From Punctularia strigosozonata HHB-11173 SS5 (lineage: Eukaryota > Basidiomycota > Agaricomycetes > Corticiales > Punctulariaceae), in NCBI RefSeq assembly GCF_000264995.1, contig NW_006767434.1, forward strand, positions 1,395,725-1,459,724: a stretch of 64,000 bases of DNA, given 5' to 3'. This document shows, in pieces, positions 1 to 11,800 of the stretch (its first letter is position 1; each line of letters starts with the position of its first letter). Made by a program: the position numbers and the translations under genes. Below the pieces are notes generated by a model. The model had not been told where the DNA came from. It saw only the letters and a list, made by a program, of their open reading frames with translations, and did not search any database.

Positions 1-1376
1 TACTATTTCACTAGGACATGTTACGGTACTGGGGTGGACGGGGTGTCTTTCTCCTCTCATTCTATACGTGTCTCGCCTTATTTGCACAGGCTTCGAGCGA
101 TTGATGACGAAAATGGTGACACTCGAACCGGATCGCCTGTGATATACTCCGTATGTGCCACAATTTCCTCTCAGCAGAATCTTCACAAAACTGATTCAGC
201 TTTAGGGTACTCGCTGGAACTTCGGGCCCAATTGCTCTTCTTGCGGCATTCATTTTGACCCTGACCTGATATTTGATGAGACCTGGCACGAGACCACCAA
301 CGATCCTATCAGCAATCCTGAATGGCCAAAGCTGCCATCCGTCACGGTGAACTTCGCCGGCTCCGTAAGTACTCGCTGTTGGTCGAACGCTAAGTGCAAC
401 TATCTGTGCTTATCCGTTTTTGTAGGCCATTTGGGTGTTCTGCATAGTGCCTAATAACATCACACCCATGAAGGCGGATGTGTTGACATTGGCCAACCTG
501 ACTTTCATCCTCGATGGAATCCAGGTCCAAAGCTTTGTCCACGTGCCAAGCGGCTCAGAATTTTTGTACAGCCATCGGGTGTTCAGTACCGAAGGTCTGC
601 ACCCTGGACCGCACATCCTTACTTTCGAAGTCCAGAATGCATCGTACGTTGCATTTGACTATGCCATTTACACGTATGTAATGCCATTAAACACTGTCGT
701 TCACCTGAAATTTAATATTTCGCAGCTTTGAAAACGACACCTTACCACTTGAAGCTACGGTCTCGCCATCGTCCAACATCAGTGCCCCCACCTCATTACC
801 ACAGTCCGTAATGAGCCAGACGACCATTACGACCACTTGGTCATCGGCTCTAGCCACTATAGCTAGCACCACCAGCGTCTCGCCCTCGCGGGTGAGCTCT
901 ACCCTTGCTTCGCGTACATCGAGCAATACCCTTCCAGTCGTCCTCGGCATTGCCATCGGCGCATTGTTATTCTGCGGTATTCCAATTGCGTTTTACATCG
1001 GACGTCGAAGGCGAAGGACGGGTATGATCAACCAGATTAAGGTCTGCATGGCGCAAATTGAATACCTTTTACAGTTGGGAAGGAGCCATTCATCCATTCA
1101 ATGAACTCAGATCTGGGCCCGATCTCCAGCCGCTGGAATCGCGCCGTCAATCCCCAGACGCAAAGTCTACAAGGGAACGTCAGCGGGGTTGTGGACGAAT
1201 CGGAACCGCGTATGGGCACGCATCCATCTCGAACCAAATCATCACGGCTCAAATTAAAGCCTCGTGTCCTTGGGCTATCCCGCGGTTTGAGGGAGCCTAA
1301 CCCCGAAACTGGACGTGGGGCAGGGCAAGCCGCGTTGTCCGAAGATGGCGGACGCGCAGCAAGGCAGCCGGTGTGA
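1..1376 (+). CDS. Single-pass membrane protein, Skg6-like agaricomycete family (5' partial)
   Basis: Exons that join in frame are about ..150, 206-364, 426-673, 726-1021 and 1075-1376; introns are 52-61 bp. The first exon cannot be resolved and the start probably lies upstream of the window. The extracellular part has the family's beta-sandwich-like layout, with a Trp-Asn start motif and Cys-Ser-Ser-Cys near base 240, then a Ser/Thr-rich stalk. One membrane segment follows (VVLGIAIGALLFCGIPIAFY, near base 940) with a stop-transfer run of arginines, then a cytoplasmic tail. These proteins are common in mushrooms; their role is unknown, perhaps wall or surface sensing. Oddity: a TGA at 1374-1376 ends the frame, yet the same frame continues to 1487 and includes a proline-rich PPPAYD motif like the normal end of this family, so an unseen intron or a recent stop is possible. 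Confidence 0.7.
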
Positions 1377-2022
1377 ACGCGACTGGAGTGGTTACGTGCG
1401 AAGGACCAACCTCACATCAACCATCTGCTCGATGGCCTACCACCACCAGCATATGATCATTCTGAAACGGGCTCCGGTCCTATATAGTCACTCTTTCAGA
1501 TGTCCCCATTGACTACGCCGAATCGCAAGGCTCACGGGTGTGCAATGGTCTCGGCTAACATACTACGCATGGATATTTCTGTCCAGGTACTACAATGAGC
1601 ATGCTTGTTTCTGTCCATATACTACGGATGTATCCGCAATTCTCAGATCTCACTCGTTTGGTTGTTCACGCCGTCTGTATAATCCGACCGGTGCGTAATC
1701 GTGGTCGGAGCTCCTCGCGATTGCAGCGTCAGCTCCGTTGAGAATTATAACATCATGCGCGACCCTTCCTCAAGGAAGATGCTTAGGCAACATGATGACC
1801 ATACCGAAAACTACTCGACGCTTGACAAGCTCGCCTGGGAGGTAAAGGGACTAGTGGGGCTTGATGCATCTCCTTCCCTTCCGCCCTCGGATGACCTCCG
1901 GCTCGAAGATGCGATCCTCGGTGACTGTGACCTTCCGTTCGAGCCAACGAGTGAGTCAGACCGCGGTAGGTTCTGCGGAGGCGACCGCAATCCTGAGAAG
2001 CCAGGGCCTGAGCACATAAATG
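1377..2022. other. Intergenic stretch with one doubtful ORF
   Basis: No recognisable gene. An open frame runs on the plus strand from ATG 1755 to 2102 (115 aa, acidic, no known domain) and would overlap the end of the GRASP coding region on the other strand. I give it little weight. Confidence 0.35.
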
Positions 2023-3611
2023 TCAGAACGTATTGTGAAGCGGCGACGTGGTTGACATACCGCCATGGGAGAACCCGGGGGAAGCAGGACGCTGGGACGT
2101 GAACGAGCTAGCCCGCAGGGGTGTGGAACCGCGGGGGAACCCCGGACGTGTGAGAGGGGATGGAGAGCTTGGTCGGCTTGCAGGACTAGGCGAGTGTGCA
2201 TGGCGATGAGCATGTGCGGGTTGGTGGTCATGGTGGTCGTGGTCATGGTGGTGATTATGGTCGTGGTCGTGGTCATGATCGTGATCGTGCCCATGATCGT
2301 GCGCGTGTTCGTGGTCGTGTTCGTGGTCGTGCCCATGATCGTGCGCGTGTCTGTCCTCCTCATGACTGCTCTGTGAATGATGATGGTGGGCATGGCCTCC
2401 ATGTACGGCGTGCCGTCCTGGCTGATCGTGCCGTATATGCGTAGACGCAGGTAGAGACGTTGCAGAGGATATAGTCTCTGCTAAGCCGGGTCGCGGCTGC
2501 AGGTCATCCGCAGGCACGAAGAGACTCTCCGGTTCATCGCCCGCCTCGAGTTCAAGGGGAAGGGACCCTGGCTGTCGATCCGCGGAAGGAGGCGGGATAC
2601 GGTGAAGAAGCCCGAAGCTGAGGTTTGCACGCGTCAGGGCAACTATGTCGCAGAAAGTTCCAAACATACCCAAAGATGCATCCGAGTAAGCCCTCTCCTC
2701 CCCAATGACGATTGGGGATCACAACGACCTCTCTTATAGTGCTGTAGCCAAAAGGGTCATTAGTCACGACTTTTCACCCACATCGACAGGATATATGCGT
2801 CGAAAAGGAACATACTCAAAGTCATAAGAGTAAACGTAGATCCTAAGCGGTTTGTCGATATGCTATGACTTGCATTAGTTTGACAGTGCTACCGAGCAAT
2901 GATGAGCGCTCCTTACTGCTTCGACCACGTCGTAGAAGTCCCCTTCCGCGCTCAAAGCTCCACCGGACCAGCCAATGACCTAGCATAATCAAACTTCGTT
3001 TGTTAATGTGTGGTCTTCACAAGGGCCAACACTTACCCAGTCACCATAGGGTACCAAGCCAGCCATCTCTGCGGGGCTGCCTTCCAAAACGTCCATGACG
3101 TGCCATACATCTGATATAAGCTACTTAGAAGATGCATCTACAAGGATATACGAAGCCACTTACTGTCCAATGCAGTAGAAGGGTCACATATTCGCATGCT
3201 CAAACCCAGCAGAGACGGGCGCGCGTCAGCTTCCGGCTCCGTAGGATGCGCGCCATTCGAGAGCTCGGTCCATTCGCGCGAAGGACGGATGGGGACCACT
3301 TCCAGACACAAGATATTCAGCATGCAACACGTCGTCTAAGGCCAGCTCAAGTTGGCTTTACCTCGCGTATCCTGGCTTTTGCTGTTCCAAACATACAGTC
3401 GCAACGTCTGACCCTCATGCTGCTCAACAATCTTCTCCAGCTCTGATCCCATAGCATCTATGTTGTGTGATGTGTCCTCATCGAAGCCGACGATGAAGTC
3501 GAAGAACGGCTCGATGCTAGTCTGAGAGGCTGGTGAAGCGGGTGTAACGCGCAGGATGTGCAGGCCGGATTTCGGGGAGGCGTTCGTCAGCGAGGAGGAT
3601 CCTGCTCCCAT
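2023..3611 (-). CDS. GRH1: GRASP55/65-type Golgi reassembly-stacking protein (Grh1) with His-rich tail
   Basis: Seven exons: 3611-3362, 3298-3164, 3110-3037, 2979-2917, 2862-2816, 2741-2670 and 2617-2023, giving 411 aa. GRASP proteins tether Golgi or ER-exit membranes and support unconventional secretion. The N-terminus MGAGSSS fits the N-myristoylation rule (Gly2, Ser6), as in animal GRASPs. Two PDZ-like repeats follow, seen in PSREW...LGLSMRICD, NVWHVMDVLEGSPAEMAGL and the diagnostic HWGGEGLLGCIFGFGLLHRI (to about residue 221). The C-terminal half is the usual Ser/Pro-rich regulatory tail, but residues 283-355 hold about 35 histidines, mostly as His-Asp and His-Glu dipeptides, which would suit metal binding. 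Exon 5 ends at a GTATGT donor; this choice restores the conserved REVVVIPN frame. Identification is firm; the role of the tail is inference. Confidence 0.93.
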
Positions 3612-4580
3612 GTTCCCCACAAAGTCCTCGGTAGTCTCAAAAAAGTTGCAGCAGATGGAACTAGTGCGTTGGATGCAACGGTGACTTCGGGAGTCGGGAC
3701 TGGGGGCGCTCGTAACCACGTGGGCGCGCGTGGCATGACCCCGTCAGCTTCAGGCCCCGCGGCGTTCGGCGTGTAAATCATAACTCAAGCTCAACATCTG
3801 AGAGACCGCAGGCATCATCAGGAGGACGTTCCTTCGGATGCAGTGATCCAGTTTCAGCAGGGTTCCGACAAGCATGGAACAAGAGTCAGGTGCAAACGTC
3901 AACGGTCCGGTTGCTTGACAGGGATGCTCATCGATTTCCCTACAGCATCAAGAGCAATGGAGGTATTTAGAGACGAGCGTCATGGTCGTCCGTTAAATCC
4001 GTGGACGAACGCATATAAACATGTATGACGGTCTCGCCGACGCACGCCGTTGCTTGGTCTGGGAGAATAACGCGTAGTCCACTGCGGTGAGGGTGAACAC
4101 CGTACGCAAAACGGTTTATCTCTTCTCACATATGCGTGTGTGGAAGACACCCGGAGGACCGGACAATCAGTAAAAATACGGATCGTGACCGTAAAGAGTG
4201 AAAATGCAGGTTCGAGATGGGGACGCCACACGCGTCAGAGGCTTCATCACCGCTCTGTATTTTCGACCTCCGGGGGCGCACCAGTCCGGCGAGACGTTGA
4301 TGCTCGTCAACGGCGTTCGGACAAGGCCAACTTAGGCTACAAGCATGCGAACATGCGTGATGCTTGTCAAACAGGCTTCGAGCAGTGATGACCTATAGCT
4401 CGTGCCTGCGGTGGTCGAGAGAGAAGCCCTCGGCAAAATCTCGCTCGGATCAGCTGCCATTCCGCTCCTGGGCGCAAAGGAGCCCCTTGGCAAGCTTTTG
4501 CGAGAAGGAACGGCCGGCTTCCCACATATCACTTCTGCAAGCTGCGTCATCCGTCGTCAGCTCGGAGTAAAGACGGATAG
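3612..4580. other. Intergenic, no gene seen
   Basis: This holds the upstream region of the GRASP gene. Short open frames on both strands show no domain, splice pattern or start context I would trust. Confidence 0.4.
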
Positions 4581-5750
4581 TTAGAATATGCAAGGCGGCG
4601 AGATCAGGATGTTCCTTCTTCCCCGGATCTGGGGCAAGAGAGTTAGGTGCGTACTGGTACGAGAAACGCAGCGTAGCGGCCGTCGGTCTTGAGCGAGCGG
4701 TGATGAATGTAAAGCCACGCTGCGCTCCTCTTCCTCGTCTGGGTTCGCGTCAAAGTTCCACATGATGCGCAAATAAATAGCAGGGTTATGCTTTCAGCGA
4801 CCGACCCTATACCACACCCCAGAGAATTCGATCGATGAATTGGACGACCAACGCGAACAACGCGATGAAGAAGCATAGTACGATTGCATCCGGGGAGCAT
4901 CCAGGGTGCAACCGACGTTGCTCCACCTGGGACGAGGCCGTCGGATAATTGCGAACAGGCCCGCGTCGAGGAACACGATCCGGAGATCGCGGGCTATTTG
5001 CACGAATCAGGGGGCGCGTGAACACACGCGCGGTGTCATAGGGCAAGCCGTACGAGCGAGAAGGCCAGGCGACAGGAGAAGGCCGGCGATGGCGTACCAA
5101 ATAAGTGACGGTAAAGCCACCAGCGTGACGACTGGCGACGGGTTTGCGTAGATGGCAAGAAAAGGGATCGCACCAAAAAAGAATCTTGGCAGCATGTGAA
5201 GCGGCGTACAAGGTCGCGACAGCTGATGTTGCTGTTCAGCGTAGACCCGATAGACACCGATTTCGATCTATCAACTCCGTGCTTCATCACGGTCCAGATC
5301 GCAGTAAGGTGGATGGAGACCATGTAAACGTGCGAGTTCGCCATGACGAGGCCTCGGAATCGAGCGGAGACGGCACACCGCATCGATGCGTAAGGAGCGA
5401 AGAGTAATGGGGTCGAATATCATATGTACCGAGTACATCTGCCGTGCAAGGGGGATCCCAGGCCTGTCCAGCCGGAAGATATACCAGACAAGACTGTGTT
5501 CACATGATTTGGACGGTGAATGAATGCGAGAACTTGCCTGGGTTTGAATCTGTTGAAGAAATTCGCGTCGCTATGATCGAGGAAGGACAGCGCGCGCGTC
5601 GGTCACGGCGGTCGGGTGGCGGAAGAGGAGGCGCGGAGGTATTACGTAAAACACACCCGGCTTCACACCGACTTTTTGCTGGCACGGCAGACGTCCTTCG
5701 CTGGAGGCGCGTTCTTGGTCGATATAGGCTGCAAACGCGCAGAAAATAGC
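4581..5750 (-). pseudogene. Unresolved multi-pass membrane protein region, possibly degenerate
   Basis: On the minus strand several frames carry hydrophobic stretches typical of membrane helices: IPFLAIYANPSPVVTLVALP (about 5160-5100) with a second helix just after it, and AIVLCFFIALFALVVQFIDR (about 4880-4820). A charged tail rich in Glu lies near 4740. The pieces lie in different frames, and I could not find splice sites that join them into one product. It may be a many-intron gene of a fungal multi-pass family or a decayed copy. No function is proposed. Confidence 0.3.
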
Positions 5751-5824
5751 GTTGAAATGCGGTGAGGAGCAGTTACCGTCGAAAGAAAGACGCGATACTG
5801 AGCATATGCGTTCGTAGCTGACTT

Positions 5825-8473
5825 ATGTCACTTTCGCGACTCAACCTCCTTCGACCTCAAGTCCTTCCTCACATTCGTGTCATACAGCTCATCCAACGCC
5901 GCCAACAGATACATATCAAGCTATATGGAGTGCGAACCTATTCGAAAGGTATCTCCAAGTATGGGCAAGTCGTCGCAAAACGCGACCGACAAAGCGAGGT
6001 TTACGCACCTCCCGTCTCCGGGTCTTCTCTGCCCACGGCTACCTTATTGGAGCGGATCAACAACTCATATTCGTCAAACAACTGGGAGGATACAACGACT
6101 GAGGGTACAGCGGAGAATGTCCCTCGGAACACGGAGGGATCGGCAGGGGCGGACACGGAATCGCTGGACGCGTACTTCGCCCTCCGACACAGAGATCGTG
6201 GCACCATCCTCCAACTTCCACCATCCGTATTCACCCGCCTGTCCCAGAGCGCATTCAGCCTCGAATCCGTGGCCGCGTTGGCGGACGTCGCCCAGGACGC
6301 CGTGGAGGCCTTCGCGCGCGACGAAGACGAACGCGCCCGTCAGCTGCGGCATCTCATAAACCTCGCCGCCCGCCTCCCGGACTTCCCCCGCCTTCGGATC
6401 CTCTCCATGCTGCGCACGCTGCAGCTCTGCACCAACGTGCCCATGACCCTGTCGCAAACGACGCTCGCCGCGCTCCTCGACGGCATCTTCCGGGCCCCCT
6501 CCCCAGAAACGCGCGTCGACCGCGCCGTGCTCCGGCTCATCCAACCGCTTTTCGTCGCGTACATCCGCGACGACGAGCTCTCCGCCCGCTCCTTCATACA
6601 GCGCTCGGCCCGCACCGCGCACGCCGACTTCGTCTGGGCCGCCTTCGCCGCCGTCGTCCGGCTCGCGCACTGCAGCCTCCCCCAGGAATCGTTCGCGCTC
6701 TTCGAGGCGCTCACCGAGGCGGGCTACGTCCCGCCCGAGGCGACGCGCGACCCGCTCGTGCAATCCGGCACGTCCTTCGAGGCCATCGTCCTCGCCGGCC
6801 TCGTCCGCGCCGCGCTGCACTGGGGCTGGCTCGGGCGCGCGATCGCGCTCCTGGACGACCGCGCGGACCATGTGTCGGCGATCGAGCCCGCGCTGCACGA
6901 CTTTATCGTCGACGTCATGTACTCGCTCCTCCGCGGCGGAAAACCGAACCACGTCCGCGCGGCGGCGACGGTGCTCGCCAAGATCGTCCGGCGCGGGTAC
7001 GCCACGCGGCGGTTTCCGCCCGACCGCCTCTTCCGGCTGTTCTACGACCGCGCGCTGCACTACAGGCTGTCGAGCGTCGCCGCGTTCGTGTTTTCCGCGA
7101 CGGTGCCGGGCGACCGCGAGCACCGGTTCCCGGTCCCGGCGGGCCCGAGCTTTTTGTGGCTGTTCAAGCACCTGGCGGTGGAGGAGAAGAACGTGCATTT
7201 GGCGAGGGTGCTCGTGGAGCGGCTCGCGGAGCAGCAGGAGGAGACGCCGATCTCGATGTACAGCCGCGGCAAGATCGTGGCGATCGCGGCGGAGAACGGG
7301 TACGGGCGGTCGGCGCGCACGGTGTGGGAGCGGTGGATGAAGGAGAGGGATTGGAGGCAGGTGGCGGGGTACGCGCCGGCGATGCTGCGCTTGGTGAGCC
7401 TGTATATGGCGAAGGTGCGCCGGATCGAGGAGCGCTTGCCGGAGGGCGTGGTGGATATGTTGGACGCGGAGGAAGGCGAGGCGATCGTCCGTCCGCCTAG
7501 CGCCGAGCAGGAGGAGAAGCGTCTCGCCGCCCTTGCCCGCAGGCAACACCAAAGCGTCGTCGCCGAAAGTCTCGACACGGACGTTATAGGATACGAGGCG
7601 GAGGACGACTCGCAGAAGAAGAAGGAATCGGCGTCGTCGCCGCCTGCGGAGATGCCGGACGACGACGATCTCCTTGGCTACGGCGAGGAGGTGCGCGACC
7701 AGGTCGCTCTCATGAAGGACTACCTCGACTTTGCGCAACGGGTCGCCGCGGAGTTCCGCAAGGTGCAGGAACCGATCCGGGACGCGCCGCACGCGGCGCT
7801 GAACGCGCTCGCCCGGGCGTACTTCCTCATCGGGGACTTTCCGAGCGGCTTCGAGCTGTTCCGGGTCGTCTTACGGCGGCGGGAGGTGCCGGACATGCGC
7901 GACCTCAACGTGGCGCTGTCGGCGATGGCGGAGGGCAGCCCGCGGTCGGCGGCGGCGTGGATCAAGCGGATGATCAGGAGGGGCGTCGAGCCGGACGAGG
8001 TGACGTTCGGGACGGTGATTCACCAGGCGTTCACGCACGACGACCGGGCGCTGGTGGAGTGGCTGCTCAGGACGGCGCGGACGCTCGGGCACGGCAAGCT
8101 GACGAACAAGTCGATGTCGGCGTACATACGGGGCCTGCTCTCGGATCGCCGGAACGGGCAGGAGGGGCTGCGGCAGGCGCTGGAGAGCGCGATGACGCTG
8201 ATCGAATCGGCGGTGGGGGGGCCGTACGTGGCGACGGCGAACATGGGGGAGCTGTGCGTGGCGACGGCGCTGGAGGCGGACATGCCGGCGATGGCGTTCA
8301 GGTTCTGGAAGATGCTGATCGCGGGGCGGACGGAGGAGGGGGACGCGGAGCAGGTGGGGCAGCGGCGGGCGATTGCGACGCGGCTTCGGGCGCACGTGTC
8401 GGCGGGACGGATGGGTGCGGGTGCGGCGGAGGGGATGCTGCTGGAGCTGGAGGGGCTGGGCGTTCGTGTGTAG
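5825..8473 (+). CDS. Pentatricopeptide-repeat-like protein, probably mitochondrial
   Basis: A single 882-aa exon starting at ATG 5825. The first 45 residues are rich in Arg, Leu, Ser and Gln and lack acidic residues, as expected of a mitochondrial presequence. The body is alpha-helical. Near residue 680 it shows degenerate PPR units, e.g. NVALSAMAEGSPRSAAAWI followed by MIRRGVEPDEVTFGTVI, the helix-turn-helix with the typical G-x-x-P-D turn. PPR proteins bind organellar RNA and act in its processing or translation. The gene is very GC-rich at third positions, which creates a spurious 572-codon open frame on the opposite strand. Family assignment is fairly sure; the RNA target is unknown. Confidence 0.75.
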   Translation: MSLSRLNLLRPQVLPHIRVIQLIQRRQQIHIKLYGVRTYSKGISKYGQVVAKRDRQSEVYAPPVSGSSLPTATLLERINNSYSSNNWEDTTTEGTAENVPRNTEGSAGADTESLDAYFALRHRDRGTILQLPPSVFTRLSQSAFSLESVAALADVAQDAVEAFARDEDERARQLRHLINLAARLPDFPRLRILSMLRTLQLCTNVPMTLSQTTLAALLDGIFRAPSPETRVDRAVLRLIQPLFVAYIRDDELSARSFIQRSARTAHADFVWAAFAAVVRLAHCSLPQESFALFEALTEAGYVPPEATRDPLVQSGTSFEAIVLAGLVRAALHWGWLGRAIALLDDRADHVSAIEPALHDFIVDVMYSLLRGGKPNHVRAAATVLAKIVRRGYATRRFPPDRLFRLFYDRALHYRLSSVAAFVFSATVPGDREHRFPVPAGPSFLWLFKHLAVEEKNVHLARVLVERLAEQQEETPISMYSRGKIVAIAAENGYGRSARTVWERWMKERDWRQVAGYAPAMLRLVSLYMAKVRRIEERLPEGVVDMLDAEEGEAIVRPPSAEQEEKRLAALARRQHQSVVAESLDTDVIGYEAEDDSQKKKESASSPPAEMPDDDDLLGYGEEVRDQVALMKDYLDFAQRVAAEFRKVQEPIRDAPHAALNALARAYFLIGDFPSGFELFRVVLRRREVPDMRDLNVALSAMAEGSPRSAAAWIKRMIRRGVEPDEVTFGTVIHQAFTHDDRALVEWLLRTARTLGHGKLTNKSMSAYIRGLLSDRRNGQEGLRQALESAMTLIESAVGGPYVATANMGELCVATALEADMPAMAFRFWKMLIAGRTEEGDAEQVGQRRAIATRLRAHVSAGRMGAGAAEGMLLELEGLGVRV

Positions 8474-8854
8474 TGGCTGGTGTATTTTCGCGGGCAATAG
8501 AAGCGCGGACGTGATTGGTGCGATGGGGGCGATGGGCGGCGTGAGAGTGCGGGGAATCAGCCCCGGACCAGGTGGGATCCCGGCCCGGGAGAAACTCGGG
8601 GGAGCGCACGTCTGTCTGGGGCGCGTGACCTGGGGTCGGACGCGCGCGCAGGCCCTGACGGGCGTCGGCCGGATTGGGCCTTCGATGCTGCATCGGGCGA
8701 GAAGCGACGAGTCTATGTCGATAGCCTCCGCGAGACGGGCAAGCAACAGACAACAAGCACACTTCAAAATCACCACCACCTCCTTCTCCGCCAAGCCCCC
8801 CACACCCCCGCCGCCGACAGCCATCACCGCACCCACCCACGGCCCTCGCTGCCC
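8474..8854. promoter_or_regulatory. Intergenic region and leader upstream of the Zn2Cys6 factor
   Basis: About 380 bp between the PPR stop and the ATG of the transcription factor. A C/T- and CACC-rich stretch (8760-8820) precedes the ATG, as in many fungal 5' leaders. No TATA box or other gene is evident. Confidence 0.4.
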
Positions 8855-11800
8855 ATGCCCGTCTCGCGCGCAAAAAAAGACGGCTCTTCGTCCGACGACA
8901 CTGGGAAGGACGCCGAAAACAACAAGGTTCACGTTAAGAGAAAGTCAGTATGCGTGCGCACACACCGCCCACGCCGCGCGACCCCCCGGGGTTTCTCCGT
9001 CCCCACCCTCCAGGCCCGACTCGCTTTCTACCCGCGCGTCGACGCCCCACACCCGTCCCGACCTTCGCGTCGACATTCCCCGCCCCACCTCTCGCCCATG
9101 TTGTATTTCGTCTCCCCTTCTCCTCCTCTCCGTCGTCCGAACCTGTCGCTGACTGTCTGTTCTTTTCTGTTTGCCCCCCCTCCCCTCGTTCAGGCGCCAA
9201 TCGCAGAGTAAGCGACTCCTTGAATTCGCTGCGTTCGGACCGGGGTCTGATATCGCTCGTCGCTCCAGGCTGTGACGCGTGCCGCGCTCGCAAGGTACGA
9301 TGCGCTCGCGAAAACCCGGAAGACTCCAAGCAGTCCTGCAAGCACTGCATCGCCCTCGGCATCCCCTGCACGTACGACTACCAGCCCAAAAAGCGCGGGC
9401 CGCCTAACCTGTACGGAATCTCTCGCCCACCGATCTCAGAATCCGCGCAGCGGCGCCAGACCGGGCTAACGATCTCGTCTGCCAGATACCTGAGGCGCCT
9501 GCAAGAGGCCGCAGCCGCCGCGGCCGCCGCGCAGCAAGACGGGGGCGGGGGCGGGGGCAAGACCGAGAGCTCGGCGTCGCCCAAGTCGACGAACGGGCTC
9601 CCGAGCCCGACGCTCACGACGGCGACCCAGGCGTCCGCGACCTCGCCCTTCTTGGACGCCTCCCTCGGCTCGATCTCGCCCAACCTCCCGCCGTCGCGGT
9701 ACCCGATCGTCGCCGACACCTTCAACCAGTTCCCGTCCCTCCACATCTCGTCCTCCGCGTTCTCGCTCTCGGACTCGTCGGGCCGGTCGACGCTCGGCGG
9801 CGGCGGTGGCGGCGGCGAGAACGGCTTCGGCTCTCCATCCTCGTCGGACCAGTACAACACCTACCCGCTCCACAACTGGTCGTACAAGCAGCACACGGCG
9901 CTCCCCCTGCCCTCGCCCCAGGTCATCCCGCCCCTATCGTACTACTACCGACCGCACCGGCTCGAGGACGTCGCGCCCCGGGACACGATCTCGCTCATCA
10001 TCGCGCTCTTCTTCGATTTCGTCTACCCGCTCACGCCCTGCATCCACAAGCCGTCCTTCATGGCCGACCTCCACGCGCGCAGGGAGGAGCGCGACCCGCT
10101 GTTCTTCGCGCTCGTCATGTCGACCGTGGCCTCGACGTTGGTCCAGGTCCCGCGCTCGTACGTCCCGATGGACCGCCCCGCCGTCCGCAAGCTCGCGCAG
10201 ACGTGCTACGAGGCCAGCAGACACATCTCCGTCGCGACCTACGACCCGCCGACGTCGATGCACGTCGTCGTCCGATACTTGTACGTACCCGTCTCGATAT
10301 GTCAATTCCGTCACGCGGCCCCATCCTGATGAGCGATATTATATTCATCCCCGTGCCTTTCCTTTTTTTTCCCTCCCCCTCTCCTTTATCATCCTATTTG
10401 CCACGCCCCCCCCCCCCTTTCTATTTATACAGCGACTGCGTGTATCACTTCTGCGAAGGTCACGATGCGACGCAGCACGCGGCGTTCGGCGAGGCGGCGC
10501 ACATCGCCGTGACGCTCCGGATGCACGAGGAGGCGTCGTACGAGGGCTTGGACCCGATCGAGAGCGAGGTCCGCCGCCGGACCTTCTGGTTGCTCTTCGA
10601 CGGTGCGTCTGCATTACTCTTCTACCGGCCGTTTCGGACCGCAGAAGTACTGAATCGGGGCGTGCCCTTTGCTCTTTTTTTGTTTGTTTTTGGCTTCATG
10701 CAGCGGACAAGTCGATGTCGATCTTGCTCGGCCGCCCGATATGTCTACGCGACGAGGATTGCACGGTGCATTTCCCGAAAGAGCTCGACGACGAATAGTG
10801 AGCAACGCGCGGAGCGCGATCGATCTCGTCGTCCATCACAGACCGTCCTGACGTATCGTCGATGCTCTTCCCTCCCCTCCCCCCCATCCCCCCATCCTTC
10901 TCTCTCTCTCTCTCTCTCTCTCTACCTCCCTCTCTGCGATAGCATCACGCCGAGCGCGTACCTCCCGCAGCCGCACGGCAAGACGGCGCTCGTCTCCGGC
11001 CTCAACTACATCTCGCGCATCTTCGCGCTCCTCGGCGAGATCCTCGTCCGGATCCGGGTCGACAAGCGGTCGCCGCCGCAGGGGCAGTTCGCCACCGCGC
11101 GGCTGGAGGAGGTGCAGACGCTGCACGCGCGCATCCTCGCCGCGCTCGTGCACTGCCCCGAGCCGCTCCGCCTCGCGGCGAGCCACCCGGCCGAGTACGG
11201 CGGCGCGGCGTTCAGGCAGAGCACGTTCGCGGAGGTGAAGGACTTTTTCGATAACCCGAACGCGTCTCGGGCGAACGCGCTCAACCCGTTCTTGGTCATG
11301 CGCGCGAACTTGTATGTCACCCAGGTGAGCGTCGCCCGCTTCTTTTTTTTGGTCGATTGGGGTGTCTCTCCGGCGTGGGTGCTGACGTTGGCGTTCTTGC
11401 GTGTTTACCAGCAACTGGTCCGATTCGTCATCGAGCAGTACCGGGACGAGCTTATATTGTCGTTGCAAGGCACGCTCGACGAGAACAGGGTCGCCGAGGA
11501 CCGCCAAGCCGTCGCGAGCGAGCTGCTCAATATACTGCACAGCATCCCCATTCAGTCCATCGCCACGAACGGACCCTCCCTGGTCAGCTGCTCCCTCAGA
11601 TTCTCTTTCCTCACCCCCCCTTTTTTTTGTTTTTGTACGCTGACGTTGGGTGTTGTTCCGCGGGCAGGTCCACAAAGTGCGTTTCGTCGCATCGACGTTA
11701 TTGGATACGGTCCGGAAGGCTGAGACGGCGCCCGCGTCCGCCGCGCGAGCGCACGCTTATCTATGGGACTTCCTGTCCATATTATCGGAGATCGAACGCA

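Noticed and set aside
1755-2102. 115-aa plus-strand open frame
   Set aside because: It overlaps the GRASP coding end on the other strand and has no homology or splice support; kept only as a doubtful ORF.
2196-2444. Gly/Arg/His/Asp-rich plus-strand frame
   Set aside because: Antisense shadow of the His-rich repeat of GRASP.
6074-7792. 572-codon open frame opposite the PPR gene
   Set aside because: Arg/His/Pro-rich composition from third-position GC bias. No ATG-led conserved domain; it is a shadow of the real gene.
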